Source: Nageia nagi (taxonomy: Eukaryota; Pinophyta). Taken from it: DNA of 64,000 nt. Position numbers and translations under genes: made by a program. The notes under the pieces are model-generated. The model saw nothing but the letters and a program-made list of their open reading frames with translations, was not told the DNA's origin and made no database searches. Each line of letters starts with the position of its first letter. Position 1 is the first letter of the stretch. Below, in pieces: positions 10,560-21,117 of this stretch. The stretch is taken from assembly GCA_050084985.1 (NCBI GenBank), contig JBITNC010000002.1, positions 4,154,001 to 4,218,000 of the forward strand, in the 5' to 3' direction.

Positions 10560-12346
10560 TTTATCATTGGCAAACATCACATTATATAATAAATTTCTTG
10601 ATGTCCTATTTCATCCCATCTAAATAAAAATATCAAGTCGCTCTTTTATAGGTTTTAAGAAACCTTGAGTGCCTTATCGATGGTAAAGCATGTAGCTCCT
10701 AAAGTATGGTTTTGTGGTATGAAGAGGTGAAGGACCCTTGAATCGTAAAATTCCATCTTGCCAAGAGAAATTGGATTTACTAATAGGATGAGTTTGAAGT
10801 TGTTAAATCAATGTTTGAGTCTAACTATATTGAAGCCATTCATGTTTGACTTGCTCTATCCATCATGGACCTAGTAATGATATTGCTTGAAGTGTTGCAG
10901 GTTCCTCAAATTTTTGATAAAAGAGAATCAACAACCATATTCTCCTTGCTCTTCTTGTATATTATCTCTTTCATTTGATGTCATTAAGAATTTAATTTAT
11001 CTTCAACGGGTTTGTCTAACATAATTACCTCCATCATAGTTTTTGAATTAAACATTTTCACTTCCACTTGAATCTCATTCTTTAATATGATAATGAATCA
11101 ACTTAAATGATTCATCTAACCCTTTAATGCGATTTGCAAGTTTTTCAAACTAAATTTGATAACCCTTCTTAGATGTAGTTTATTGTAACTTAATTAAAGC
11201 TCCTTTGAAATCTACAAAGTTGCTTGGACCAAACTAAAATAATAGATATTTTGTAAAATATCCCCAAGGAGGGATTTCATTTACCTTCTCAAACCATTGG
11301 TACCATTAGATGGCTTAATGTTCAAGATGAAATAATCTAATATTTACCTTTTGTGCCTCGATAATTTAATTCAATGAGAAATAATGTTCTAATTTATAAA
11401 TCCAACCATTTGGATCATCACCACCAAATTTTAAGAAGTCAAGCTTGGTTGTTCATGGAAAAATGAGTGCCTATTAAGGATCCTAGTGCATTTGATATGA
11501 TTTTCCCCTTGATTGTGGGGAGCCTCCAGATTGTTGGCATCCTAAACTTGGGCTTGTACCCAAATTTGATATTGTTTGATTTATTATTGCCATGTTGGTG
11601 CTCAAGGTATCATATTTGGCATCAATATTGGCTATTATTTTATTGAATCCCATAATGATCTATTTCAATAGTTCAATAATTTCATCTACCCTTGCTTATA
11701 ATTTCTCATGGTCTTAAGATCTCCTTCCTTCAACCATTTGAAATTACACTAGTTCTAACTTACTATTTTTAGAAACTGTTATTTTTGGAAACTAAAAATG
11801 TTTATGGGTGCTATATATCAAAATGATCAGTACAAAAATTTATGCACAATGGACTAGGCCTCAAAATGATGATTTTTAAAACTCCAAACTCTTATTTCTA
11901 AAAGATTGTTACCAAAGGTAACAAACGAACACTCTCTAAATTTGTTAATTCTTCTCGATTTGGAAGTTAATGCCCCAATTAGTTTTTCCCCATTATGAAA
12001 ACTACTATTTTAGGTATAAAAATAACAAATTATAAAACTAAAAGGGTATAAAAATAATGAATGACTTATAATTCAAAACTAAACATATAATAAAACTAAA
12101 TGAGAACATGACCCAAGTAGAAAAAAAATGGCTCAAAAAGAGGTCTTGCATAGAATTCTATAAAACTTTTGGTAGAGTTATGGTTGTGAAATGGATACAA
12201 TATAGGGTTTTGACTTGATGCAACCACACAATTTGGGAAAATTTTGGCTTAGTTCCAACTAAAAATGGATAATTTCTATACCTCCAACTTGATGCGACCA
12301 CATAGAACTGCCTATAGGTAGCTAAAATTGAAGCTTTGGTACAATT
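10560..12346 (-). other. Interior of the nested Ty3 element, mostly unreadable
   Basis: From its position between integrase and the 5' LTR on the minus strand, this should contain gag and pol, but it is far too short for both and no reverse transcriptase motif is readable. Short minus-strand patches look gag-like, with no frame over about 80 codons (for example 12158-12394). Internal deletion is inferred. Confidence 0.45.
12335..12346 (-). promoter_or_regulatory. Degenerate iMet primer site of the nested Ty3 element
   Basis: On the minus strand, a few bases after the 5' LTR, TTGTACCAAAGC matches 9 of 12 bases of TGGTATCAGAGC. Coordinates are approximate. Confidence 0.5.
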
Positions 12347-12764
12347 TGTTAGGAACGTAATAAAACTAAATAAGGGTTTTATCCGAAATAGCAAACATAC
12401 CGAAAATACTAAATAACCAATGGATTCATAAAGTAATAGAACACATAAATGGAATAATACAATGCACTCAGATTGATAACAAGATAACTAAACAAAATAA
12501 CTTTATTGATAGCAATATGAATTATGGGTTGCTTCGAGGGGGATTTCTCCTTACAACTCAAAATATAAATGATTTTCCAAGATGATCTCTTTATCCCTCT
12601 TACTAATATTTATAGTCTTCCTACCCTAACCCTAATTGGTGATTTAATTCAAAATGACGATTCACCTTATAAAAATATGATGGTTCACATCATAAGTTGA
12701 TAATTAAAATATATACTAACATAATTAAACAAGTAATTAAATGTTAGGATATGGGATCTTAACA
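12347..12764 (-). repeat. 5' LTR of the nested Ty3/gypsy element
   Basis: It starts TGTTAGGAAC and ends GGGATCTTAACA, pairing with 9000-9423. The two copies have diverged clearly, with many substitutions and small indels, so the insertion is not recent. Confidence 0.88.
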
Positions 12765-12957
12765 CCATGGTAAGTAATTAATGAAATGAAAAATCTTTAG
12801 TTAATAAAGAGGATAATCTATTCAAGAATACATAACAAAAATTAGGAATCAAACTACCTTACTTAGGGTATCTCTTAAACATCCTCAAGTACTGGTGAAA
12901 TAAATAGGGGGTTTGTATAGTCATTTGCAAAAGAATATGATATTATTTAATCCTAAC
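12765..12957 (+). pseudogene. gag fragment of the old Ty3/gypsy element (part 2)
   Basis: The plus-strand translation gives IQEYITKIRNQTTLLRVSL, then IGGLYSHL. The corresponding intact gag at 33856-35439 has VQEYTTEFRRKAAMLGIPL and IGGLHNYL. This 193-bp sliver of host gag lies between two nested insertions and proves that both landed in the same gag gene. It ends with the CTAAC target duplication at 12953-12957. Confidence 0.85.
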
Positions 12958-13508
12958 TAGAGACTACAAATAATGAATTAAATAAATAATTCATTGATAT
13001 GATATACAATAAATAATATGTTTGAATTAGTACAATCCATATATGATCTATAATTGATGTGTAAACCTCATAAATGAATAGATCTTTTTAAGTGCATGAG
13101 AAACAAGTGGTCACATGCCTACCTTCATGCACACAAATTAACTTGATTCATGCACACGAATTGAAGTATATGGAACAAATAAAAAATATTGCAAATATGA
13201 CTTCAAACATGATACATATTATGCATAACGTACATTGTTAATAGTCTGAAATATGAAGAATCTAATTTCGCATAAAGAACAAAATATGATCGCTACAACT
13301 TGAGAGAGTTGAACTATAAATTAAATAACTCTAAACTCTCAAGATCACATGAAAGCTCATAATATGCATCTAACAAAATCACTAAGCAATCTCATAAAGA
13401 TAACACAAGATGTAAGTGGTTTCTCCAACTAGGAATACATCCACTAACTAGATCTCTCTTAATCTCAAATATGAACTCTTACAATTCTCCTAATCCCAAC
13501 TCCTAAAC

Positions 13509-13777
13509 TGTTATGAACCGTTACACCAAAAGGTTGACCTATTAGTGAATCCGCACACCCAAGATCTTAACATTCCACCATGCTCCGCATCCGATGTCCT
13601 TGATGGCTCTCACTTATGGTGGCTCTCACTCTAATCTTATCTAGGTAGCCCTTTCCACAGTAGCCCTTTCTGGGGATTCGAACTTGGGACGTATGGCCTG
13701 CTCTGATACCAAATGTTATGAACTGTTACACTAAAAGGTTGACTTGTTAGTGAATCTGCACACCCAAGATCTTAAAA
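13509..13777 (-). mobile_element. 269-bp TRIM/SMART-type miniature LTR retrotransposon
   Basis: Two 64-bp direct terminal repeats, 13509-13572 and 13714-13777, match at 58 of 64 positions by eye and flank a 141-bp interior with no coding capacity. Both begin TGTTATGAAC. The left one ends TTAACA and the right one has decayed to TTAAAA. The minus strand reads TGGTATCAGAGC just inside the right repeat, an exact initiator tRNA-Met primer site. Perfect TAAAC target duplications flank it at 13504-13508 and 13778-13782. TRIM elements move only with proteins from autonomous elements. Confidence 0.93.
13699..13710 (-). promoter_or_regulatory. Exact tRNA-iMet primer binding site of the TRIM
   Basis: The plus strand reads GCTCTGATACCA, whose complement TGGTATCAGAGC is the canonical plant site for priming by initiator tRNA-Met. 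It lies three bases from the 5' LTR (13714). Confidence 0.9.
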
Positions 13778-14338
13778 TAAACACTATCCTCTAGCATAAA
13801 TTTAATTCACAAATTGGTGTGTGATCCAAAGGGAGCCTTCTATTTATAGGTCAAAATCCCTCTTTAGATCACCCTTTTACCCAATGTACAAAAGCAAGAC
13901 ATGTACATCCTTTTACCCAAGGGGCATGCTCATGACATGGAGTGTATGACAAGTTACATTATCATATTCACTTAAATACTTAAGGTATCAAATGATACCC
14001 TTAAGTATTAGTGAACTTACATAGAATATTATTACATAACCTTTACAATAATGCATTATACATTCCAACACAACCAAGGCATAACAAATCCAAGGTTAAT
14101 TAGTGATGTCTAAAGATATCATTTCAATTGTAACACATTCCTTGGACTTGCCTACATATGGAATATATTGCTTTGATCTTCTTTTATATATGCATTTGTT
14201 CTTGATATCTACACCTTTTACATTGATATTTACTTATTACAATGCTTGTGATCCATTTACACCCTTTGTACAATAACATTATTTAATGAAATAAATATGA
14301 CTTATTAATTAATAATAAATCATATTTAGGCATCTACA

Positions 14339-15013
14339 TTTTGCCCCTCTTTGGATATCAAATGAAATATATTTAAGTTGCATAATCCAAATAATTATAG
14401 AAGAAAAATATATGCCTAAAATTTAACCATTATTCCTTGATCATTGTTGATTTCATACCCCTTGTATGCCCTTTTTTTTACTTGATTGCCCTAGGAAAGC
14501 TCCATGAGTGGGGTGATCAAGAAAAAAATAAGATGGGGGAAGATGATATTATGAGGTTGCCCTAGGAATTCACCAAAAACTCTCATCTTGAAGGATCAAT
14601 GGTATCTTTGGATCTACTCTCCAAATGGATTTCTTCGACCATTGCCCATGATGCGATCAGAAACTCTCTTCTCCTTGCTTGATGAATGGGGGTAATTGCT
14701 TCATTTTTTATCTTTATTGCTTCCTTCTAATATGGTTTCCCACCATGTCAACACTAGTATCTACTAAAGCTCTAAATCACCATTGGAATCTATAAGATAG
14801 TGGCCAACATATCAATATTGGTATTTACCAAAGTAGTGGCCAATAAATTGACATTAGTATCTATGAGAGTAATGGCCAATGAGTCACTATTAAAATATAC
14901 TAAAGCGGTGGCCAATAAGTACTTGGATAAAAAGAAATATTTGAATGAAACTCCTTAAATGTGCACAAAATCTTGCCCCAGGGGACAAAATTATTCGAAA
15001 CAACAAGTTCGCT
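14339..15013. other. Non-coding interior of the small LTR element
   Basis: No coding sequence is visible. A short internal repetition of GTGGCCAA / AATGGCCAAT with TCAATATTGGTATTTACCAA-like phrases occurs at about 14800-14920. The polypurine tract complement TTTTGCCCCTCTTTGG lies at the left edge. Confidence 0.7.
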
Positions 15014-15695
15014 AATATATATACCATAAATAATGAATTTATGAGGTTTAATAATTCATTAATATGATATACAATAAATAATATGTTTGAAGCAACAAAA
15101 GCCATATATGATCTATAACTGATGTATAAACCTCATAAATGAATATATCTTTATTAGTGCATGTGAAATGAGTGGTCACACGCCTACCTTATGATCATCA
15201 ATGAGCTCTAGGCAGTCGAAATACCATTCCATTAGATTGTAAGAAACACACATTATTGGCTACATGAATGAAGTAGATTCATGCACATAAATTGAAGTAT
15301 ATGGAATAAGACAAAGAATATTGCAGATCTGACTTCAAACATGATACATAACATGCATAATGAATATCGTTAACAATATGAAATATGAAGAATCTGATTT
15401 CATGCAAAGAACAAAATATGATCACTACAACTAGGGTATAACAAATCCAAGGTTAATTGGTGATGTTTAAAGATACTATTTTAGTTGTGGAGCATTTCTT
15501 GGACTTGCCTGCATATGGAATATCTTACTTTGATCTTCTTTTATAAATGCATTTGTTCTTGATATCTACACCTTTTACATTGATATTTGCTTATTATAAT
15601 GCTTGTGGTGTATTTACACCCTTTTTACAATAACATTATTTAATGCAATAAATATGAATTATTAATTAATAATAAATCATATTTAGGTGTCTACA
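15014..15695 (-). repeat. 5' LTR of the small LTR element (uninterrupted copy)
   Basis: It matches 12958-13300 plus 14071-14338 and ends TTTAGGTGTCTACA. It gives the empty-site sequence (CTACAACTAGGG) against which the solo LTR insertion at 13301 can be read. The left boundary is uncertain by a few bases. Confidence 0.8.
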
Positions 15696-15700
15696 CTAAC

Positions 15701-15960
15701 AATATTGAACATTTGAGGATACAAGCTCAATATTTGGAAGAGGATGGAAGATAAATATAAGAATATGAGAACTCCAAATCTCATTAGAATCAAAATGTTC
15801 AATAAGAGAAAAGGAAATCTCAAGACAAAGGCAAACGGAATAAACCAAAGAAGAAGAATACGAATACTATAAATAAAGAATGATAATAAGCATTATTCTC
15901 ATTATGATAAAGATGGCCATGTGGATCATAAGTATTGGAAACTTCATCCATAATTATATC
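15701..15960 (+). pseudogene. gag C-terminus with dead zinc knuckle (old Ty3 element, part 3)
   Basis: The plus-strand translation resumes gag, including the LRIQAQYLEE patch, a Lys/Asn-rich linker, then YSHYDKDGHVDHKYWKLHP. The intron 2 relative has CTHCQKEGHLEAKCWKLHP. All three metal-binding Cys of the CCHC knuckle are Tyr here, so nucleic-acid binding would be lost. Confidence 0.85.
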
Positions 15961-15974
15961 CTTAGAAGAATGCA

Positions 15975-16256
15975 ATGGTCACAAAATATGAAGATGTTGA
16001 AGATAGTTCTGATGTGGATGATATATTGAATTATCCAATGGTTCAAACAACTAGAGATGACAAAAGGATGCAATTATTCTATCTCAAAATCCATTCAAAT
16101 GAGATGAAAATTGATTCTATCATTGACCATGGTTCTCAAGCCAACTTGATCCCTGTAAGTTGGGTGACTAAATTAGGATTGAAGACTTATGACCATCTTA
16201 TTCCATATCCTTTAGTATGGGTTCATAATGATGTCAAGTTACAAGTTACAAAGTAA
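15975..16256 (+). pseudogene. Ty3/gypsy protease-like fragment
   Basis: This 93-codon frame carries IDSIIDHGSQANLIPVSWV. It is colinear with IDTLFDSGSQANLIAEKYV in the intron 2 element, the retropepsin active-site block that processes Gag-Pol. The catalytic D-S/T-G triad reads D-H-G here. Similarity continues after a stop into 16299-16450 (FRNPYLWDIDSIYYRIKNKY). Confidence 0.88.
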
Positions 16257-16789
16257 TGCAAGTTTAAATTTTCTATTAGTGTAATATTTATTAATGACGT
16301 GGTAGTTGATGTAGTACTTATTGATATTTATGGTGTTTTTAGAAATCCTTATTTATGGGATATAGATTCTATTTACTATAGAATAAAGAATAAATATAGG
16401 TTAATTAAAAATGGATTAGTTTATAAATTTTATTCCCATAAAAGCACGAAAAATATTATTTTGGTTACATCTAGTCAAGTTAAATGCATGATTAGTGCAA
16501 CTAAAAAGTTTGTGCTTGCAGTTCTTCAATTTACTTTCCATGGAGGAATAAAATTAACATTCAATATGGATTACATGATAATGTCAACATTGAGCAAATA
16601 GAAAGATCAAGTGCAAGCTCTTGCATAGGAATTTTAGGAAGTATTTACTGATCCAAAGGGTTACCACCTAAATAGGAAATTCAACATGAGATTCAATTGT
16701 TGCATGATGTACATATACTGAATATTGGTTTATATAGATAATCAATTTTGGAGTGTGAGAAAATTTAAAAATATAGATTTAGGAATTAA

Positions 16790-17420
16790 TGGATCAAGGT
16801 GTGATTAGACCTAAGACTTCTCCTTATGATTCACCTATTATTATAATTTCTAATAAAGATGATTCTAAGAGAATATTTATAATGGGGAAAATTATTTGTT
16901 TAAGTTGGAATTGAGGAGTGATTATAATCAAGTATAAATCAAGAGGGGGGACATTTGAAAGATAACATTTAAGATAAAATAAGGCCTATTTGAATAGCTT
17001 GTTAACTCATTTAATTTATGTAATGCACCAACTACTTTTATGAGGGTAATAAATGATATTCTCATGCTATGTATTGATTCTTTTATTGTAGTTTATCTTG
17101 CTAACATTCTTGTTTATAGTCTAACATAGGAAGATCATTTAGTGCATCTTAAGCAAGTGCTTCAAACTCTATAAAAGGAGAGATTACTCGTGAAAATGAG
17201 AACATGTGAGTTTGGTAATCAATATATGGTGTACTTAAGTCATATTATTGGAGGTGGACAACTTAAAATAGATCGTAAAAAGATTAAAACCATTGTGGAG
17301 TGGAAAAGGCCAACCAATGTAATTGAAACAAGGATTTTTTAGGGGTTGTGCAATATTTGAGAAACTTTATTGCTAATTTCTCCAATCTTGTTTCACCTTT
17401 GCATGATATTACAGGAAAGA
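16790..17420 (+). pseudogene. Ty3/gypsy reverse transcriptase relic
   Basis: The plus-strand translation runs through stops and frameshifts in conserved order: LMDQGVIRP-like start, FNLCNAPTTFMRVIND-like block, VVYLANILVYS, then a HIIGGGQLKIDRKKI-like block. The catalytic YLDD box reads YLAN, so both aspartates are lost. It has no single frame longer than about 60 codons. Confidence 0.85.
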
Positions 17421-17639
17421 GATAAAGTTTTCAATGGGGAAAGAGCAATAAAATTATTTTAATTTGTTAAAGCAAAAGATCAACAACACACCTATTTTGG
17501 CACTCCCTAATTTACAACAAGCTTTTTAGATTTATATTGATGAGTGTTTTATGGGAGCACTCCAATTTGTTATCATTTTGAAAAGTTTAGTGGGGTAGTT
17601 TTAAAATATCTAACATATGACAAGGAATTATAAGTATTG

Positions 17640-17980
17640 GTTTAAGAAGTAAAGAAATGGAAGTATTATCTGATGGGTAAGAAAATGATAGCTCATACTA
17701 ATCATCAACCATTACAATATTTACAAACTCAATCAAAATTGAAACAAGCAAAATATTTTAGGTGGATGAGATTATACAACAATTCCATCTCATCATTAAA
17801 TACAAGAAGGGAAGCACAAATAAACTTGCATATATGCTGTCTATACTGCCTATCAAGGAGTGTCAATGCTACCAACAACATCAACACTAGGATGAAAGGG
17901 TGTTTCAACATTAATTTTTATGATGGATTTTTTCCTATTATAAAGCTTTTGATATATTCTAATTTTGGGGGAGATTTATA
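17640..17980 (+). pseudogene. Ty3/gypsy RNase H end and connection fragment
   Basis: The frame beginning at 17673 reads IAHTNHQPLQYLQTQSKLKQ and AKYFRWM. This matches the RNase H C-terminal block of the intron 2 relative (HTDHQPLQYLQSQSKLQQ, KHFRWM). The sequence drifts after about residue 40. Confidence 0.87.
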
Positions 17981-18079
17981 AGATGTTGAAATAACCATCT
18001 AGATCAAATTATGAAGGAATGGATCATTATCATCTTATAAATAGACTTCTTTATAAAATAAATGCTTTATGTATTCTCA

Positions 18080-19190
18080 AAAGTAAAAGAATTTAGTTGA
18101 TTAGAGAGGTATATACATCCAAAATTGTTGGATATTTTGGAGTAGGGAAGATAATTTCTAATTTTTAGAGGTATTTGTATTGGCAAAAAATGTAAGAACA
18201 AGTTGTTAAATATGTTTGAGAATGTGTAATGTGTTGTGTTAATAAGCCTAGTAGTAGGAAATTGGATTTTATACTACTTCTAATGATCTTGGGAGAGTAT
18301 ATATATATATGGATTTTGTAGGAAGTTTTCCTATGTATAAGAGAGGATATGATTATTTATTTGTAGTTATGGATATATTTAGCAAGATGTGAGTTTTAAT
18401 TCCATGTAAGAAGAATATTAGCAGTCAAAAAGCTATAGATATTTTCTTTTCTCGTGGTTAAGTTTATTTTGGTTTGCCTACTTCCATTGTTTTTGATAGA
18501 GATTCCATATTTTTAGTTTTTTTTTTGGATTTATTTATGGGATAAGATGAACATAAGACTAAAAAGAAGTATTGCTCCCCATTCTCAGATAAATGCTTAA
18601 ATAGAAGTAGTGAATAAAATAATAGTTCAACTTTTGAGAGGATATTATAGCAAGCATGCTAAGACTTGGGATAAACATCTTATTTATATCCAACATTCTT
18701 ATAATTGGTCAATTCATATTTCTATAAGTAAAACATGTTTTGGATACCTTCCACCATCACCTTTTGATCATGTTTTTGGGAAACAAAAGGATAAAGAAGT
18801 TTCAGTTATGAAAGAAGAAGAACATGTTGAAAATTTCATTGATAAGGTTAGGTAAATCAATTTGAAATTTTAGGAGCAACTCAAAGCCAACCAATCCAAG
18901 TATAAGTTGAGGCATGACAAGCATATAATTGACCATAAATTTCAAGTGGGATATAAAGTTTGGTTATATCTCAATCAAGAGAGGTTGTAAGGACCAACCA
19001 AGAAGTTGAAACCTAAAAGGTATGGGTTATTTGATATTGTAGGGCAAGTGAGTGAAAATACATTTAAGTTTAATATACCTCCTTATATGAATATTTATGT
19101 AATTGTGAATGTGGAGAACTTGAAATTATTTAAGCCATCCATAATAATTGAAGAGGAAGAAGTAGTAAGTCTAAGTTTTACCTTCAATTG
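18080..19190 (+). pseudogene. Ty3/gypsy integrase relic
   Basis: The zinc-binding region (GYFGVGK-like, CMCCVNKPSSRK-like) is followed by a core fragment with MDFVGSFPMYKRGYDYLFVV. The well-preserved frame 18610-18855 (LLRGYYSKHAKTWDKHLIYI) and the C-terminal frame 19006-19191 (KPKRYGLFDIVGQVSENTFK) come next. Each is colinear with the intron 2 integrase at 31013-32554. Stops and an SDRD-block change (VFDRDS) show loss of function. Confidence 0.88.
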
Positions 19191-19415
19191 ATAACTTATC
19201 TCTAATAATTATGAATAAACTTGTGGAGAATTTAATTTTGCAAAAGAAGGTTCATACAACAAGAAGGAAACAATAAGAAATTTGGTTGATAGGGATGAAG
19301 GATCAAATGCCTAACAAAATAAAGTGGTATGATAAAAATAAAGTGGGGAAATTATTTCCTCATCTTCTTCTAAAGTAATCTTATGGGGACCAAAAGCCTT
19401 ATCATTGAGGAGGTG

Positions 19416-20300
19416 TGACCCGGAGATCAAATTCTAAGAGTGAATACTATTTTGCTAAGAGTCTGCGTGCTTAATTTTTAATATGTTATTTTTATTTTTT
19501 AACTTGGTTATGTTTTGAGCAATGTAGAGTAGTGCTAAGGATACCAACAACGTCAACGCTCAACTCCAAGCCTGATCTCCTAATGAGATTGTTAGGGATC
19601 AAAACTTTTAGTGTTAGATACATTTTGAGAAAAATTAGAGGTGATTTGACATGAACATGATTATGAACTAATCTTAATATTGCCCATTATTTGATTGAGA
19701 GTGAATGACCTTTCAGTTACTCGACCATATTAGCCAATGCCAATGTTGCTAGAAACTTCAATGCTTAGGGGATAAATTAGTTTCAAGAGAATTTGAAGTG
19801 GTTAGAGGCATTTCTGAAGCCATTTGGGAAGTTAGGAGAACCATTTTATCTTTTAGGAGGTATTAAATTTATCTATATTATCTTCCTAGACATATCTAAT
19901 GAGGTTGTTGTTGAAGTTTTTTGTATCTTTCTTGAATCATTTTGATTTTGGAAAACCATGAGAGATCAATAGCAAGGTTGAGAGGAGTTTGGTAGACAAT
20001 AGAAGGATTTTTTGTGTTATTAGAAGCATTAATTTCCCCATATTCTTCTTGTCACTGTAATATCCTATTCACCCAAAATATATATCAGATCGTGTTTTGT
20101 TAGATGTACCTCACAATGGGTAAACTAAGATAATTTTATGTGTCTTCATTTTATAAATGTGAATGCATTTTTATTAGTGTTTATTTAAGTAATTTTGGGA
20201 ATCACATATATTTATTAAAGTTGACATAGAAGGAAAAATACAAAGAAATTTGTATTTGATGATCTCTAGAATAAAATAACTTACAAAGATTTATAGATCA
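19416..20300 (+). repeat. 3' LTR of the old Ty3/gypsy element
   Basis: It aligns with 7516-8390, starts TGACCCGGAG after a purine-rich GAGGAGGTG run and ends GATCA before CACAC. Divergence from the 5' LTR is substantial, consistent with an old insertion. Confidence 0.85.
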
Positions 20301-20305
20301 CACAC

Positions 20306-20928
20306 CTAGTTCAATAAGTAACTGCATTGACACTTGTGTCCTTTTTGACCTTAATTATGCATATCTAACATAACCCCAACTACATCTTTATCACCTACAT
20401 TTGAAACTTCCATGGAAAGGGTGCATTTAACTTTCTTATATATATTTTCATTTATAGATAGAATAAAATTATAAATATTTTAATATTATTTATTATATTT
20501 ATTTTATTTAAACTTTCCTTTATATCATACTTCTCGTTTTATATAAAACTTTGAATTTAAATTCATCCTATACATAATCTTATGAAAACTTTGTATTGTG
20601 ATCTATGCTAACTATTATAATTTTAAACATTGAATTCTTAATAACCTAAATATTTGAATTCTATTGGAGTGGAGATAATAATACTCATAATGGTACTAAA
20701 GCCAACACATAACCTTATTTACCATTTTATTAAAACACCAAAGAGTGATATTTAGTCTTATAATGCTTACCTTCAAATAACTTTACTTACACTTATATAG
20801 ACATACTTATCATTTATATTTATTCACTTTTGAAGTTGCATAATTATATTTATATAAAAAATATAACAAGTATAATTGTATTCATACAAGATTTAATAAA
20901 TAATACTTCAAGTTATTTTCTCATTTTT
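20306..20928. other. AT-rich stretch without an identified gene
   Basis: No coding sequence, RNA gene or repeat boundary is visible. Confidence 0.5.
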
Positions 20929-21117
20929 ATACTATTATAGTAAAATTATAAAAAGTTTGATTTTTTTTTAATGATAATACATTTATTTTGTACAATTTTT
21001 TTAATCTTGTACAAACTTTTATTGGATGTCACTCTTTTTATATTAAAAAAAATTTGTACAAAATAAATTTATTATCATTAAAAAATAATACTTTTTATAA
21101 TTTTACTATAATAGTAT
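20929..21117. mobile_element. MITE-like foldback element
   Basis: The ends are inverted copies: ATACTATTATAGTAAAATTA at the left and its complement at the right (ending CTATAATAGTAT). Complementarity continues inward through a TTTTGTACAAATTTTT-like block, leaving a loop of about 30-40 bp. Its size and lack of coding sequence fit a miniature inverted-repeat transposable element. The outer bases T/A on both sides could be a TA duplication, but the superfamily is not settled. Confidence 0.8.

Larger units (their letters stand above)
9000..12764 (-). mobile_element. Nested minus-strand Ty3/gypsy element, internally reduced
   Basis: LTRs of about 420 bp at 9000-9423 and 12347-12764 share a TGTTAGGA-like start and TTAACA end. 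Inside the left LTR edge, the minus strand reads AAGAGGGTGGCA, a polypurine tract, so the left LTR is the 3' one. A degenerate iMet primer site flanks the right LTR. The interior of about 2.9 kb is much shorter than an autonomous element, and only integrase is clear. Flanks TCATA and CCATG may be a diverged target duplication. Confidence 0.85.
13301..14070 (-). mobile_element. Solo LTR with TATA box, itself split by a TRIM
   Basis: It begins TGAGAGAGTTG and ends TTCCAACA on the plus strand, so it is TG...CA. Flanks are CAACT (13296-13300) and CAACC (14071-14075), a near-perfect target duplication matching the empty site in the sister LTR at 15014-15695. A TATA motif on the minus strand lies near 13841-13850. 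It carries no internal retrotransposon genes, so it is a solo LTR left by LTR-LTR recombination. It is the same family as 1061-1550. Confidence 0.82.
12958..14338 (-). repeat. 3' LTR of the small LTR element, split by a solo LTR
   Basis: It aligns with 15014-15695 in two blocks, 12958-13300 and 14071-14338. Shared words include ATGATATACAATAAATAATA, and CTTGATATCTACACCTTTTA near the right end. The gap between the blocks is the insertion 13301-14070. Confidence 0.85.
12958..15695 (-). mobile_element. Small non-autonomous LTR retrotransposon nested in gag
   Basis: Direct repeats (12958-14338, itself interrupted, and about 15014-15695) flank an interior of about 675 bp with no coding sequence. 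Identical CTAAC flanks at 12953-12957 and 15696-15700 are read as the target duplication. The right end GTCTACA pairs with a decayed left end TAGAGAC. Next to the left LTR the minus strand reads AAAGAGGGGCAAAA, a polypurine tract, so the element points left. It must have relied on proteins supplied by another element. Confidence 0.85.
7516..20300 (+). mobile_element. Old Ty3/gypsy retrotransposon, host of nested insertions
   Basis: Two related LTRs of about 880 bp (7516-8390 and 19416-20300) flank gag, protease, reverse transcriptase, RNase H and integrase relics in Ty3 order on the plus strand. The 5-bp sequence CACAC lies on both sides (7511-7515 and 20301-20305) and is read as the target duplication. 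A primer site for initiator tRNA-Met follows the 5' LTR. Two later insertions (9000-12764 and 12958-15695) split its gag. Many stops and altered catalytic residues show it is long dead. Confidence 0.88.

Noticed and set aside
16299-16601. 100-codon plus-strand frame as a separate gene
   Set aside because: Its first half is colinear with the protease-to-reverse transcriptase linker of the intron 2 Ty3 element (NPYLWDIDS block), so it is part of the old element.
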